40,236 nt of DNA from an uncultured Solirubrobacter sp. (GCA_937871635.1 CALMNS010000803.1:1-40236); one strand, 5' to 3'. Positions 1-11,642 are shown, counted from the stretch's first letter. The notes: generated by a model not told the origin, from the sequence alone. A program made the numbers and translations.

Positions 1-1116
1 TATGGGCCGACTCTTCAGGAACTCAGCTACATCCGTCCGGTTCGCCTTCTGAGCCCGAAATCAGTCGGTGCGAACGGGCGATACAAGGAGCCGATCGGCA
101 CAGGCGCGTGGAAGCTGCAATCCGCCGACCGGTCGGGCGCCCTGCTGGTGCGTAACGAACGCTACCGGGGTGAGCGGCCGCACCCTGACCGGCTCGAGCT
201 CAAGGTCACTCCTGACCCTCAGAGCCGTCTGTCGGCTCTGCGCGCGGGAGACATCGACACCATCGGCGGCGACTTCACGGCCCCCTTGACTCCGCGTGAT
301 GTGGCGACGCTCAAGCGTGCCGAGGACATCAACGTGCACGATGACGAGGGCACCGGCACCCTGCTGCTTGCCTTCAACGAGGACCGTCCTCCCTTCAACG
401 ACCCAGCAGTGCGTGAGGCGGTCAGCCTGGTGGTGGACCGGCCGGCGATCTCGAAGGCGCTGTTCCTCGGGCTGGCGAAGCCGGCCGGGAACCTCTTCCC
501 AGAGACCGTTCCCTTCAGCGGAACCCAGCAGCCCGCCGCCCCGCCCGATCCGGAGGCCGCCAAACGGGTCCTGGACGCTGCGGGCTGGACCGGCGGCGAT
601 GGCGTGCGTGCGAAGAACGGCAAGCAGCTCAGGCTCGTCCTGCTGACCTCGGAGGAGGCGATCCCCGGAGGGCGCGCGATCGGCGAGGTGATCCAGAGTC
701 AGCTCAAGGCGATCGGCGTCGAGGTCCAGGTCCGGCTCGTTGACCACGCCTCACGCCACAAGGAGATCCCGGAGCGGCACTACGACATGGCCTTCTTCCT
801 TACCCACGGCGCCCCTTACGATCCGTACAGCACCTTCGCCGACCTCTTCGACAGCCGGAAGAAGAGCGGCGTCGATGGGAAGATCTACACCGATCCTGTG
901 CTCGATAGCCAGATCGACGAGGCGTTCGCTGCGCAGTCCGATGAGGAGCGAACGCGGGTCTTCGGGGGTATGTACGAGTACCTCCGGACAAAGCACGCTC
1001 TGCTGCCGCTCGTCTTCACGCCGCGACTGTGGGCGTACACGGACCGCGTCCGGGACTTCACGTTGCCGCCGACCGAGTACGAGTTTCCCGTCTCGGGGAT
1101 CTCCGTGAGCGGCTGA
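1..1116 (+). CDS. ABC transporter substrate-binding protein, family 5 (peptide/nickel type), 5' truncated by window edge
   Basis: Frame 1 is open from base 1 through the 148..1116 ORF; SBP_bac_5-like text (NEDRPPFNDPAVREAVSLVVDRPAI, FNDPAVREA); followed by DppB/C/D/F-like genes. Confidence 0.9.
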   Translation, partial: YGPTLQELSYIRPVRLLSPKSVGANGRYKEPIGTGAWKLQSADRSGALLVRNERYRGERPHPDRLELKVTPDPQSRLSALRAGDIDTIGGDFTAPLTPRDVATLKRAEDINVHDDEGTGTLLLAFNEDRPPFNDPAVREAVSLVVDRPAISKALFLGLAKPAGNLFPETVPFSGTQQPAAPPDPEAAKRVLDAAGWTGGDGVRAKNGKQLRLVLLTSEEAIPGGRAIGEVIQSQLKAIGVEVQVRLVDHASRHKEIPERHYDMAFFLTHGAPYDPYSTFADLFDSRKKSGVDGKIYTDPVLDSQIDEAFAAQSDEERTRVFGGMYEYLRTKHALLPLVFTPRLWAYTDRVRDFTLPPTEYEFPVSGISVSG

Positions 1117-1128
1117 GGGGTCGACGGA

Positions 1129-2076
1129 ATGCGGCGTTTCATCATCCGACGGCTCGGCACCTCGCTCCTCGTCCTCGCCGTCTCATCGGTCGTGATCTTC
1201 CTGCTGGTGGCCTCGGCGCCGGGTGACCCGGCGCAGCTCGTGGCCGAGCGGCAGTCGTTCGGAGCGGACCGCGAAACGGTGGAACGGGTGCGAAAGGAGC
1301 TGGGGCTCGATCGCCCCCTGCCGGTCCAATACATCGACTGGATCGGCGATATCGCGGTCGGAGACCTGGGAACGTCGCTCAAGACACAGACGGACATCGG
1401 CTCGGACCTGGCGGAGCGGGTTCCGGTGACCGCTCGGCTGCTGATCGGTGCGGCGGTGTTCGCCTTGGTCGCCGGCTGCGGCCTCGCAGTCCTGGGGACC
1501 TTCTGGCCGGGAGGCTTCGTCGATCGCATGTCCAGGCCGCTCGCCCTGCTTTCGGTCTCGATTCCCAGCTTCTACCTCGCGGCGCTGCTGGTGCTGCTCT
1601 TCGCCGTGGGTCTGCGCTGGCTGCCGTCACAGGGGGACTCGGGCTTGCGGTCGTCGTTGCTCCCGTGGTTCACGTTGGGGCTTGCCCCGGCGGCGGTCAT
1701 GGCGCGGGTCGTGCGCGTCGCGCTTGCCGAATCCATGTCGCGACCGTACGTCACGACCGCCTTGAGCAAGGGACGCAAGCGGCGGGAGATCGTCATCCGC
1801 GACGCCGTGCCGAACATCGCCGTTCCCACGATGACGGCCTTCGCCGCCCAAGTGGGCCTCATGGTCACCGGCGCGATCGTCGTCGAGTCGATCTTCTCGT
1901 GGCAGGGAGCCAGCGCGTACTTCCTGGAAGCGGTGAGGTTCCGCGATTTCCCGGTCATGCAGGTCTGGCTGCTGCTGTTCGCGGCGGCGTTCATCGTGCT
2001 GAACACGTTCGTGGACATCGCGTCACGCGCGATCGATCCACGCCTGCGCCGCGCGATGGCGGAGGGGATGAGCTGA
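1129..2076 (+). CDS. dppB: ABC transporter permease, DppB type
   Basis: MRRFIIRRLGTSLLVLAVSSVVIFLL N-terminus and ELGLDRPLPVQYIDWI typical of DppB/OppB; multiple TM segments. Confidence 0.9.
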   Translation: MRRFIIRRLGTSLLVLAVSSVVIFLLVASAPGDPAQLVAERQSFGADRETVERVRKELGLDRPLPVQYIDWIGDIAVGDLGTSLKTQTDIGSDLAERVPVTARLLIGAAVFALVAGCGLAVLGTFWPGGFVDRMSRPLALLSVSIPSFYLAALLVLLFAVGLRWLPSQGDSGLRSSLLPWFTLGLAPAAVMARVVRVALAESMSRPYVTTALSKGRKRREIVIRDAVPNIAVPTMTAFAAQVGLMVTGAIVVESIFSWQGASAYFLEAVRFRDFPVMQVWLLLFAAAFIVLNTFVDIASRAIDPRLRRAMAEGMS

Positions 2077-3008
2077 TGGCGCGTGCGCGAAGTGTGCTGG
2101 TGGCGCTGCGGGCCGTCCCGAAGCTCTCTCTGGCGGTGATCGCAGCGTTCGTGCTCGTCGGCGCTCTCGCGCCGGTGATCGCGCCCGTCGATCCCAACGC
2201 GCAGGACCTCCTTCGCCCCCTCGAGGGCTCGAGCTCTGCGCATCTGCTGGGCACCGACGATCTCGGGCGCGACCAGCTCAGTCGCCTGATGCAGGGGGCA
2301 CGGACATCGCTGACCGCGGCGGCCCTGGTCCTCGGAGGCGCCCTCGTGATCGGGCTGCTCATCGGCGCGGTCGCCGCGATGCGCGGCGGCCTCGTCGACG
2401 AAGCGCTCATGCGACTCACCGACGTCGGCCTCTCGTTGCCGAGTCTCATCACCGCACTCGCGACGCTCGGCCTCCTCGGCCCCAGCTACTCCAACATGAT
2501 CCTTGCCCTGACCATCGTCTGGTGGCCTGCGTACGCACGCCTCACGAGAGCGTTGATCATCTCCATCAAGACCCGGCCCTACATCGAGGCCGTGCAGCTC
2601 ATGGGCGCGCGGCAGTCGTGGATCATGTTCCGCCATCTCCTGCCCGGCGCGATCGGCCCGGTTCTCGTCTACGCGACCGCGGATGCCGGCTTCATCGCGC
2701 TGTCGGTGGCCACGCTGAGCTTCCTCGGCCTCGGCGTCCAGCCGCCGAACGCGGAATGGGGACAGATGCTCGTGAGCGGGCTGCCGTTCCTCGAGACCAA
2801 CCCGGGTCTGGTCATCTATCCCGGCCTGGCGCTGACCCTCGTTGTCGTGGGGTTCAACCTCCTCGGCGAGGCCGTGGCGCTCGACAAGGTGCCGCGGCCG
2901 CTCTCCCGCCGGGCGGTACGGCGCCGGCGCGCTGACGCGCTCGATGCGTTGGCGGCGGCGGATGCGCCCCGTCTCGGTCGCACGACGGCGGGGGAGGTGA
3001 CGGCATGA
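2076..3008 (+). CDS. dppC: ABC transporter permease, DppC type
   Basis: ATGA overlap with dppB stop; HLLGTDDLGRDQLSRLMQGARTSL and FLGLGVQPPNAEWGQML motifs. Confidence 0.9.
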   Translation: MARARSVLVALRAVPKLSLAVIAAFVLVGALAPVIAPVDPNAQDLLRPLEGSSSAHLLGTDDLGRDQLSRLMQGARTSLTAAALVLGGALVIGLLIGAVAAMRGGLVDEALMRLTDVGLSLPSLITALATLGLLGPSYSNMILALTIVWWPAYARLTRALIISIKTRPYIEAVQLMGARQSWIMFRHLLPGAIGPVLVYATADAGFIALSVATLSFLGLGVQPPNAEWGQMLVSGLPFLETNPGLVIYPGLALTLVVVGFNLLGEAVALDKVPRPLSRRAVRRRRADALDALAAADAPRLGRTTAGEVTA

Positions 3009-4021
3009 GTGCTCCCGTGCTCGAGGCGGAGGATCTCGGTGTCCGCCTCTACCCCTCCGCCGGTGCGGTCCATGCCGTCAACGGCGTGTCGTGGTCACTG
3101 AGGCCCGGCCGGACGCTGGCGATCGTCGGCGAGAGCGGCTCCGGCAAGACGGTGATGTCGCTTGCGCCCCTCGGTCTCCTGCCGCCCGGCGTCTCGAGCG
3201 ACGTCACCGGCTCGCTGAAGTTCGAGGGCCGCGAGCTCGTCGGCACGCCGGACGAGGAGCGCGCGAGGGTTCGAGGCGCGGGAATCGGGTTCATCTTCCA
3301 GGACCCGCTGAGCTCCTTCAACCCGATGCGTCGCGTCGGGTCGCAGGTCGACGAGCCCGCGCTGATCCATGAAGGGCTCTCACGGCGGGCGGCGCGGGAG
3401 CGGGCGGTGGAGCTGCTCTCGATGGTCGGTCTCTCGGATGCCCGGCGGAGGATCGACATGTACCCGCACGAGCTCTCCGGCGGTATGCGCCAGCGCGCGA
3501 TGATCGCGATGGCGCTGGCAGCCAGTCCGAAGGTGATCATCGCCGACGAGCCCACCACGGCGCTCGACGCCACCGTGCAGGCGCAGATCCTCGAGCTGCT
3601 CATGGAGCTCCGGGAGCGGCTGGGCATGGCGCTCCTGCTCATCACCCACGACATCGGCGTGGTGGCGGGGATGGCCGATGACGTCGCGGTCATGTACGCG
3701 GGGAGGATCGTCGAGCACGGGCCCGCCCGGGCGGTGCTCAAGCACCCGGATCACCCGTACACCCGGGGCCTGCTGGCCTCCGTCCCACCGCCCGACGCCC
3801 TACCGGGGACGCGGTTCCGAGGGCTTCCGGGCACGCCACCCGACCTGATGGCCGTCACCGCCGGATGCCCCTTCCGCGAGCGCTGCGCCTACGCGATCGA
3901 GCCATGCGCGACCCGACGTCCGCCGCTTGAGCCCGTCACCGTCTCGCGTGACCAGCGATCGGCGTGTCACGTCCATCCGCTCGTGGTCGAGCACGATCAA
4001 CCAGCGGAGGTGGCGCCGTGA
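3005..4021 (+). CDS. dppD: Peptide ABC transporter ATP-binding protein, DppD type
   Basis: Walker A GESGSGKT, signature LSGGMRQR, Walker B IIADEPT, C-terminal oligopeptide-type CPFRERC motif. Confidence 0.92.
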   Translation: MSAPVLEAEDLGVRLYPSAGAVHAVNGVSWSLRPGRTLAIVGESGSGKTVMSLAPLGLLPPGVSSDVTGSLKFEGRELVGTPDEERARVRGAGIGFIFQDPLSSFNPMRRVGSQVDEPALIHEGLSRRAARERAVELLSMVGLSDARRRIDMYPHELSGGMRQRAMIAMALAASPKVIIADEPTTALDATVQAQILELLMELRERLGMALLLITHDIGVVAGMADDVAVMYAGRIVEHGPARAVLKHPDHPYTRGLLASVPPPDALPGTRFRGLPGTPPDLMAVTAGCPFRERCAYAIEPCATRRPPLEPVTVSRDQRSACHVHPLVVEHDQPAEVAP

Positions 4022-5010
4022 GCGCCGGGCACCTTGTCATCGAGTCCCTGACGGTCAAGTTCCCGGTCCAGGGCAAGGGGACCCTGACGGCAGTCGACGA
4101 CGTCTCGCTCGCTCTGGCACCGGGCGAGATACTCGGGCTCGTCGGCGAGTCCGGCTGTGGCAAGTCGACGCTCGCACGTGCGGTCGTCGGCCTGGAGCGA
4201 CCCGCGCAAGGTCGCATCCTGCTCGACGGCGACGACCTCACGCAGCTCAAGGGGTCTCGCCGTCGCCAGCTGCGACGTCGCGTGCAGCTCGTCTTCCAGG
4301 ACCCCGAGTCGTCGCTCAGCCCCCGACTCACGATCGGCCAGACGCTGCAGGAGCCGCTGCAGATCATGGGGATGTCGGACCGGGTGGCGCGCGCCGCGCG
4401 CGCCGCCGAGTTGCTCGAGATGGTGGGGCTGCCGAGTCACTTCGCGTCACGTTCGCCGGGGGCGCTCTCAGGCGGTCAGCGACAGCGGGTCGGCATCGCA
4501 AGGGCACTGGCCTCAGAACCCGATGTGCTGGTGTGCGACGAGCCCGTTTCCGCGCTGGACGTGTCCGTTCGGGCGCAGATCATGAACGTGCTCCTCGATC
4601 TGCGAGCCGATCTGGGGGTCGGGTGCCTGTTCATCGCCCACGATCTAGGTCTCGTGCATCAGGCGTGCGACCGGATCGCGGTGATGTACCTCGGCAGCAT
4701 CGTGGAGATCGGCCCCAGCGACGCGCTTTACCGTGCTCCGGAGCACCCGTACTCGACGGCGCTGCTCTCTGCGGTCCCCGTGGCCGATCCCGACCTCGAG
4801 CGAAGCCGCAGTCGTGTCATCCTGACCGGGGAGGTGGCCAGCCCCATCGACCTGCCGAGCGGCTGTCGATTCAGGACGCGATGCCCGATCGGCCAACAGC
4901 GATGTGCGGATGACGCTCCGAGCCTGCGGCCGGCGGGGGCAGGGAGCGCAGCGTGCCACTTCCCCGGGCAGATGCGGGTCGAGCTGGCGCAGCAGACGGC
5001 GACAGGATGA
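4018..5010 (+). CDS. dppF: Peptide ABC transporter ATP-binding protein, DppF type
   Basis: GTG start overlapping dppD stop (GTGA); Walker A GESGCGKST, signature LSGGQRQR, Walker B LVCDEPVSALD. Confidence 0.92.
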   Translation: MSAGHLVIESLTVKFPVQGKGTLTAVDDVSLALAPGEILGLVGESGCGKSTLARAVVGLERPAQGRILLDGDDLTQLKGSRRRQLRRRVQLVFQDPESSLSPRLTIGQTLQEPLQIMGMSDRVARAARAAELLEMVGLPSHFASRSPGALSGGQRQRVGIARALASEPDVLVCDEPVSALDVSVRAQIMNVLLDLRADLGVGCLFIAHDLGLVHQACDRIAVMYLGSIVEIGPSDALYRAPEHPYSTALLSAVPVADPDLERSRSRVILTGEVASPIDLPSGCRFRTRCPIGQQRCADDAPSLRPAGAGSAACHFPGQMRVELAQQTATG

Positions 5011-5013
5011 CTC

Positions 5014-5052
5014 CTCCGCGGTCCATCCCTGACCTGACCCCCGACCGCGGAG
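5014..5052. terminator. Inverted repeat between convergent dppF and hutH; candidate bidirectional terminator
   Basis: CTCCGCGGTC (5014-5023) pairs perfectly with GACCGCGGAG (5043-5052), 19-nt loop, in the convergent intergenic gap; no T tract. Confidence 0.55.
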
Positions 5053-5058
5053 TGAGAC

Positions 5059-6606
5059 TCAGCGTAGGGGACCGGTGACCGCTTCGGCGGCGGCCTGGAC
5101 GCGGCCACCGGCGACGAGATCGACGACGGCCTCGATGTCGGGGGCCATAAAGCGATCTGGCCCGGGGCCGGCGACTACCGTCCGGATCTCGCCGAGCACG
5201 GCGGACGTCGCCGCGGCAGGCTGCAGCGGCGCCCGCAACTCGAGCCCGCGCGCGGCGGTCAACACTTCGATCGCCAGGACCCGCGTGAGACCGTCGATCG
5301 ATCGCCGGAGCTTGCGGGCGGCCGACCACCCCATGGAGACGTGGTCCTCTTGCATCGCCGAACTCGGGATCGAATCAGCCGACGCCGGGACGGCAAGGCG
5401 CTTGAGCTCTGCGACGATCGCCGCCTGCGTGTACTGGACGATCATGTACCCCGAGTCGACCCCCGGGTCGTCGGCCAGGAAGGGGGGGAGGCCGTGACTG
5501 CGGGTGGCGTCGAGGAACCGGTCCGTCCTCCGTTCGGCGATGCTCGCCAGGTCGGCCACGACGATGGCCAGGAAGTCCAGCACGTAGGCGATGGGCGCGC
5601 CATGGAAATTGCCGTTGGAGGCGACGCGTCCGTCGGCGGTGACGACGGGGTTGTCGATGGCAGCTGCCAGCTCGCGCGCGGCGACGCGCCCGGCGTGCTC
5701 GACCGTGTCGCGTGCGCCGCCGGCAACGGCGGGTGCGCACCGCAGCGAGTAGGCGTCCTGAACTCGTCGGTCCTCTGGGCCACGGTGGTGCGCGACGATC
5801 GCGCTGCCGTGCAGCACGGCACGCAGGTTCGCCGCCGAGGCAGCCTGGCCGTCGTGCGGGCGCAGCGCCTGGAGGTCGGCGGCGAACACCGCGTCGGTGC
5901 CGAGCAGTCCCTCGACGCTCATCGCCGTGGCGATGTCGGCGGTCGCGAGCAGCATTCGGAGGTCCGCAACCGCCAGGATGAGCATGCCCAGCATCCCATC
6001 CGTCCCGTTGATCAGGGCGAGTCCCTCCTTCTCGACGAGTTCGACCGGTTCGGTGCCCGCCTGCTGGAGGGCCTCCGCCGCGGGCCGCAGGACGCCGGAG
6101 GCGTCTCTGACGGGTCCTTCGCCGCTGAGCGCGAGGGCGCAGTGTGCGAGCGGCGCGAGATCTCCGGAGCACCCGAGCGAGCCGTGCTCGTGGACCACGG
6201 GGGTTATCCCCGCCGAAAGCATCGCGGCGTAGGTAGTGGCGGTCGTGCGGCGCACGCCGGTGCGCCCGGTGGCGAGCGTCGAGAGGCGCAGAACCATGAG
6301 GGCGCGGACCACCTCACGCTCGACCTCCGGACCCGAGCCGGCCGCGTGGCTGCGGATCAGGCTGCGCTGCAGCTGGACGCGCCGACCGGGGGCGATGTGC
6401 TGTGTGGCCAGTGCTCCGAAACCGGTCGAGACGCCGTAGTGCGCGCGGTCGTCGCTGGTGAGCGCCTCGATGGTGGCGCGGCCCTCGTCAAGCGCGGTCA
6501 GCGCGGCGTCGGAGAGTACGACGGGATGGTCGTGACGGGCGACGGCGACCACGGCATCCGGGCTCAGGGCACTGACGTCGACGAGAATGGGCGCCCTGGG
6601 GGACAT
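5059..6606 (-). CDS. hutH: Histidine ammonia-lyase
   Basis: MIO lyase family text GSLGCSGDLAPLAH, NGTDGMLGM, QEDHVSMGWSAARKLR; neighbours are hutF/hutI/hutU. Confidence 0.93.
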   Translation of the reverse strand: MSPRAPILVDVSALSPDAVVAVARHDHPVVLSDAALTALDEGRATIEALTSDDRAHYGVSTGFGALATQHIAPGRRVQLQRSLIRSHAAGSGPEVEREVVRALMVLRLSTLATGRTGVRRTTATTYAAMLSAGITPVVHEHGSLGCSGDLAPLAHCALALSGEGPVRDASGVLRPAAEALQQAGTEPVELVEKEGLALINGTDGMLGMLILAVADLRMLLATADIATAMSVEGLLGTDAVFAADLQALRPHDGQAASAANLRAVLHGSAIVAHHRGPEDRRVQDAYSLRCAPAVAGGARDTVEHAGRVAARELAAAIDNPVVTADGRVASNGNFHGAPIAYVLDFLAIVVADLASIAERRTDRFLDATRSHGLPPFLADDPGVDSGYMIVQYTQAAIVAELKRLAVPASADSIPSSAMQEDHVSMGWSAARKLRRSIDGLTRVLAIEVLTAARGLELRAPLQPAAATSAVLGEIRTVVAGPGPDRFMAPDIEAVVDLVAGGRVQAAAEAVTGPLR

Positions 6607-6660
6607 GGCCGGATCTAAGCCGACCGTGACTGCGCTGTCATCCGTCCAGAACCGCTAGTG

Positions 6661-6674
6661 CTTCAGATCTGAGA
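6661..6674. promoter_or_regulatory. Candidate IclR operator palindrome CTTCAG-AT-CTGAGA
   Basis: Near-palindrome in the hutH/iclR divergent gap; same half-site as 11643-11656. Confidence 0.5.
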
Positions 6675-6676
6675 CT

Positions 6677-7438
6677 ATGCCGAACGTCCCGGCGGCGGCG
6701 CATGCGCTCGATGTCCTCGCCTTGCTGGGTCGGCGCGTCACGCCGATGCCAGCCTCAGCCATCGCCCGCGAGCTCGACCTTCCGCGCTCGAGCGTCTACC
6801 ACCTCCTCGCCGTCCTGCGGGAGCGCAACTTCGTCGTCCACCTGGTCGACCAACACCGCTACGGTCTGGGGACGGCTGCGTTCGAGCTCGGCTCGTCCTA
6901 TTCACGTCAGGAGCCGCTGCGGTGGATCGCACGGACCGTGCTGGCCCGACTTGTGAGTGAGACCACGCACAACGGCCACTTCGCGGTGCTCGACGGGCGC
7001 GACACCCTGTACCTGGTCGAGGAGCGCTCGCCGGGACGGCCGAGCCTGGTCACAGAAGTAGGCGTGCGGCTGCCTGCGACGCTGACAGCCAGCGGTCTCG
7101 CGATGCTTGCCGCGCTGCCCGCTCAGCAGATCCGCGCCCTTTGGCCGTCACGGCGCGATCTCGTGCGCCGTCACGAGGCCGGTCCGGCGTCGCTCACCGA
7201 GCTGCGCGCCCTGCTGGCCGACGTACGTGTGGCGGGCCACGCGCGGGAGGACGGGTCGGTGACCCCCGGCTTCGCGTCGGTCGCCGCAGTGGTTCCGGAC
7301 CACAACGGCCATCCACAGGGCGCGGTTGCGCTCACGTTTCCGACGGCAGAAGTCGATGCCGCGGCCTGCCAGGCCCTCACGGCCGCTGTGGTCGACGCCG
7401 CGCGTGCGGTCGGGCGACAGCTGCGCGGACGGTCTTAG
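6677..7438 (+). CDS. IclR family transcriptional regulator (probable hut regulator)
   Basis: N-terminal wHTH (ALDVLALLGRRVTPMPASAIARELDLPRSSVYHLLAVL) plus IclR effector domain; embedded in hut locus. Confidence 0.9.
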   Translation: MPNVPAAAHALDVLALLGRRVTPMPASAIARELDLPRSSVYHLLAVLRERNFVVHLVDQHRYGLGTAAFELGSSYSRQEPLRWIARTVLARLVSETTHNGHFAVLDGRDTLYLVEERSPGRPSLVTEVGVRLPATLTASGLAMLAALPAQQIRALWPSRRDLVRRHEAGPASLTELRALLADVRVAGHAREDGSVTPGFASVAAVVPDHNGHPQGAVALTFPTAEVDAAACQALTAAVVDAARAVGRQLRGRS

Positions 7439-8580
7439 GGACGCGGCGCGGGCGTGGCCACCACCGAGCGCGACGCACAGGTCGCGAGCGCACGAGCGAG
7501 ATCCTCGGACGCCACGCCCGCCAGTTGAGGATCGTCGCGGTCGACGCAGATCACCGGTCCTCCCGGGTCCAGGCCCAGGCTCTGTCGGCCGTTGGCGGCA
7601 AGCTCGGCCCATAGATCGCCGTCGGGCGCGCCGGCGAGCAGGCCGGCACGGAGCTCGCGCTCGCGGCGCGCGCCGGTCTCCAGCTCGCGGATCTCCTCGA
7701 ACGGGTCGATGCGCACCTGGGAGTCCGAGCCGATGGCCAAGCGCACGCCGGCGTGGCGGTAGACCATGGCGGGGAAGTGCCCGTCGCCGAGATTGCCTTC
7801 CGTCGTCGGACAGGAGACGACGATCGTGCCCGTGTCGGCCAGGTCGCGGACCTCGCTCGCGTCGACGTGCACGCCGTGGATGACCGTCGTGCGCGGGCCG
7901 AGGAACCCGGTGCGCCGGAGAAGTGCGATCGGTGAGCAGCCGTGTTCGGCCGCGCACTCGACCAACTCGCGACGCTGCTCGTGGGCGTGGACGTGGCGGG
8001 GGAGGCCGTGCGCGTCGGCGTACTCCGCGATCGCCGTCAGCCAGGCGGCCGGCACCGCGCGCACGCTGTGCGCGGCCACCGCGACATCGACACCGTTGCG
8101 GTGGGCGGCCCAGGCGCGGAGCGCGTCGACGCGCTCGAGGAAGTGGTCGACCTCCGGGTCGCAGAAGCGTCGCTGACCGGCGGCCGGCGGTCGGTCGCCA
8201 CCGTCCCACCCGTTGCGATGGTAGGCGGCTGGGATCAGGACGATCGCCAGGCCGGCGTCACCCGCGCCCTCGGCAACCGCATGGGCCATCGCGTTCGGCT
8301 CATCGAAGGAGGAGCCGTCGGACCGGTGGTGGACGTAGTGGAACTCGCCGACGACGCCGTACCCCGCCGCACGCATCTCACGGTAGACGCGGCCGGCGAC
8401 GTCGCGCATGGCGTCCGGGTCCAGCGCGTCGGCCGCGGAGAACATCGCCGTCCGCCAGCTCCAGAAGTCGTCTCGGGCGTGGGCCTGCGGGGCGGGACGT
8501 TCGGCGATGCCGCGCAGATCGCGCTGGAAGGCGTGAGAGTGGGCGTTGACCATCGCGGGAATGGCGTGCAGCTCGGTCAT
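7435..8580 (-). CDS. hutF: Formimidoylglutamate deiminase (HutF-type amidohydrolase), short N-terminus
   Basis: NAHSHAFQRDLRGIAE metal site; FHYVHH; HVHAHEQRRE; GSDSQVRIDPFEEIRELE; start ATG overlaps preceding small ORF stop. Confidence 0.87.
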   Translation of the reverse strand: MTELHAIPAMVNAHSHAFQRDLRGIAERPAPQAHARDDFWSWRTAMFSAADALDPDAMRDVAGRVYREMRAAGYGVVGEFHYVHHRSDGSSFDEPNAMAHAVAEGAGDAGLAIVLIPAAYHRNGWDGGDRPPAAGQRRFCDPEVDHFLERVDALRAWAAHRNGVDVAVAAHSVRAVPAAWLTAIAEYADAHGLPRHVHAHEQRRELVECAAEHGCSPIALLRRTGFLGPRTTVIHGVHVDASEVRDLADTGTIVVSCPTTEGNLGDGHFPAMVYRHAGVRLAIGSDSQVRIDPFEEIRELETGARRERELRAGLLAGAPDGDLWAELAANGRQSLGLDPGGPVICVDRDDPQLAGVASEDLARALATCASRSVVATPAPRP

Positions 8581-8675
8581 GTCAGCGCCTCCAGGCCTGC
8601 GGACCTCCGCGTCGCGCGGGCGTCTTGGAGGCGATCGGGGTCGATCCCGTCGGCGCGCATGGGGGCGGCCATCAT
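8577..8675 (-). CDS. Possible 32-aa translationally coupled small ORF between hutI and hutF ([32 protein letters not shown])
   Basis: ATG (8675-8673) overlaps hutI TGA (8674-8672); its TGA (8579-8577) overlaps hutF ATG (8580-8578); not in the supplied track (too short). Confidence 0.35.
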   Translation of the reverse strand: MMAAPMRADGIDPDRLQDARATRRSAGLEALT

Positions 8676-9924
8676 GCGCTGAGCCTCCAGGCGCAATCAG
8701 GCCGCTGCCAGGCGAGGCGGCCGGCGACGAAGGCGAAAGCGACGGGGTTGTGACCGAGCCGATAGGGCACCGATTCAATCGGTCCGTCGAGCACGAGCAC
8801 GTCTGCGCGCTTCCCGACTTCGAGTGAGCCGGTCTCGCGGGAGCGGCGCACGACCCAGGCCGCGTTCAGCGTCGTGGCGAGCAGCGCTTCGCGCACAGTC
8901 CACCCGTAGCGGCGCACGGCCAGGCCGATGATGAGGGGTAACGAGACGACGGGCGAAGTGCCCGGGTTGGCATCGGTGGCCAGGACGCCGATCGCGCCGG
9001 CGTCGACGAGGGCGCGCGCAGGGGCGACGGCCTCGTCGCCCAGGAACTCGGCGCCGGGTAGCAAGACCGCGGCGCACTCGGCGTCGGCCAGGGCCATGAC
9101 GTCGTCAGGGTGAACGCAGGCCAGGTGGTCGACCGAGCGCGCACCGGCCTCCAAGGCCATGGGAACTGAGCGATGTTGCGCGAACTGCTCGACGTGGGCG
9201 CGGAGGTCGAGGCCGTGCTCCGCGGCGAGCGCGCCGACCCGTTGCAGGTGATCGTTGGTGAAGGCCACCGACTCGACGTAGACGTCGAGCGCGCTGATGC
9301 GCCTCTCTTCGGTCATCTGGGGCAGCGCCCCGGCGATCGCGTGCAGCCAACCGTCTGCGTCGAAGCCGTCGGGTACAGCGTGCGCAACGAGGGCGGTGAT
9401 CGCGACGTCCTGGTCCGCCGTGCACGCCAGCTCGCCGGCGAGTCGCAGGGCGCGCAGCTCGGCGTCGATCGACAGCCCGTAGCCGCTCTTGGTCTCGAAC
9501 GTCGTGGTGCCGTGAACGAGCATCTCGGCCGCCAGGTGGCCGGCCTGGTCGAGCAGTGCCACGTCGGTGGCTTCGGCCAGTGCCCGTGCCGAGGACCGGA
9601 TGCCGCCGCCCGCGCGGGCGATGTCGGCGTAGGTGCGTCCGGCAACCTTCATCGCGTACTCCTCGGCCCGCCAGCCCGCGAACGGCAGGTGCGTGTGGCA
9701 GTCCACCAGACCCGGCACGACTGCGCACCCGGAGGCGTCGAGGTGCGCGGTCACGTCGTCGCTCCCCCAGGCCGCCACGTCCGTACCGATCGCGGCGATC
9801 CGCTCGCCGTCCAGCGCGATCGACCCCGGCTCGGCACCGAGTTCGCCGGCGCGGTCGTGGCGGAGGTAAGGGAGTCCGTCCGTGGGCGGGCGCAGGATCT
9901 GCGCCGCACCCTCGATCACCACCG

Positions 9925-9928
<4 letters not shown>
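8672..9928 (-). CDS. hutI: Imidazolonepropionase
   Basis: [62 protein letters not shown] start overlaps hutU stop (GTGA). Confidence 0.92.
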
Positions 9929-11586
<1,658 letters not shown>

Positions 11587-11642
11587 GGGCGCGATTCTGG
11601 GAGCCCGCCGTCGACGCCACAAGCACGAGCCCCACCATCTGT

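Noticed and set aside
1572-2636. 354-aa minus-strand ORF over dppB/dppC
   Set aside because: Antisense shadow with no domain signal
5341-6618. Long plus-strand ORF (425 aa) antisense to hutH
   Set aside because: High-GC shadow ORF; no family-like text, and the minus strand is clearly HutH
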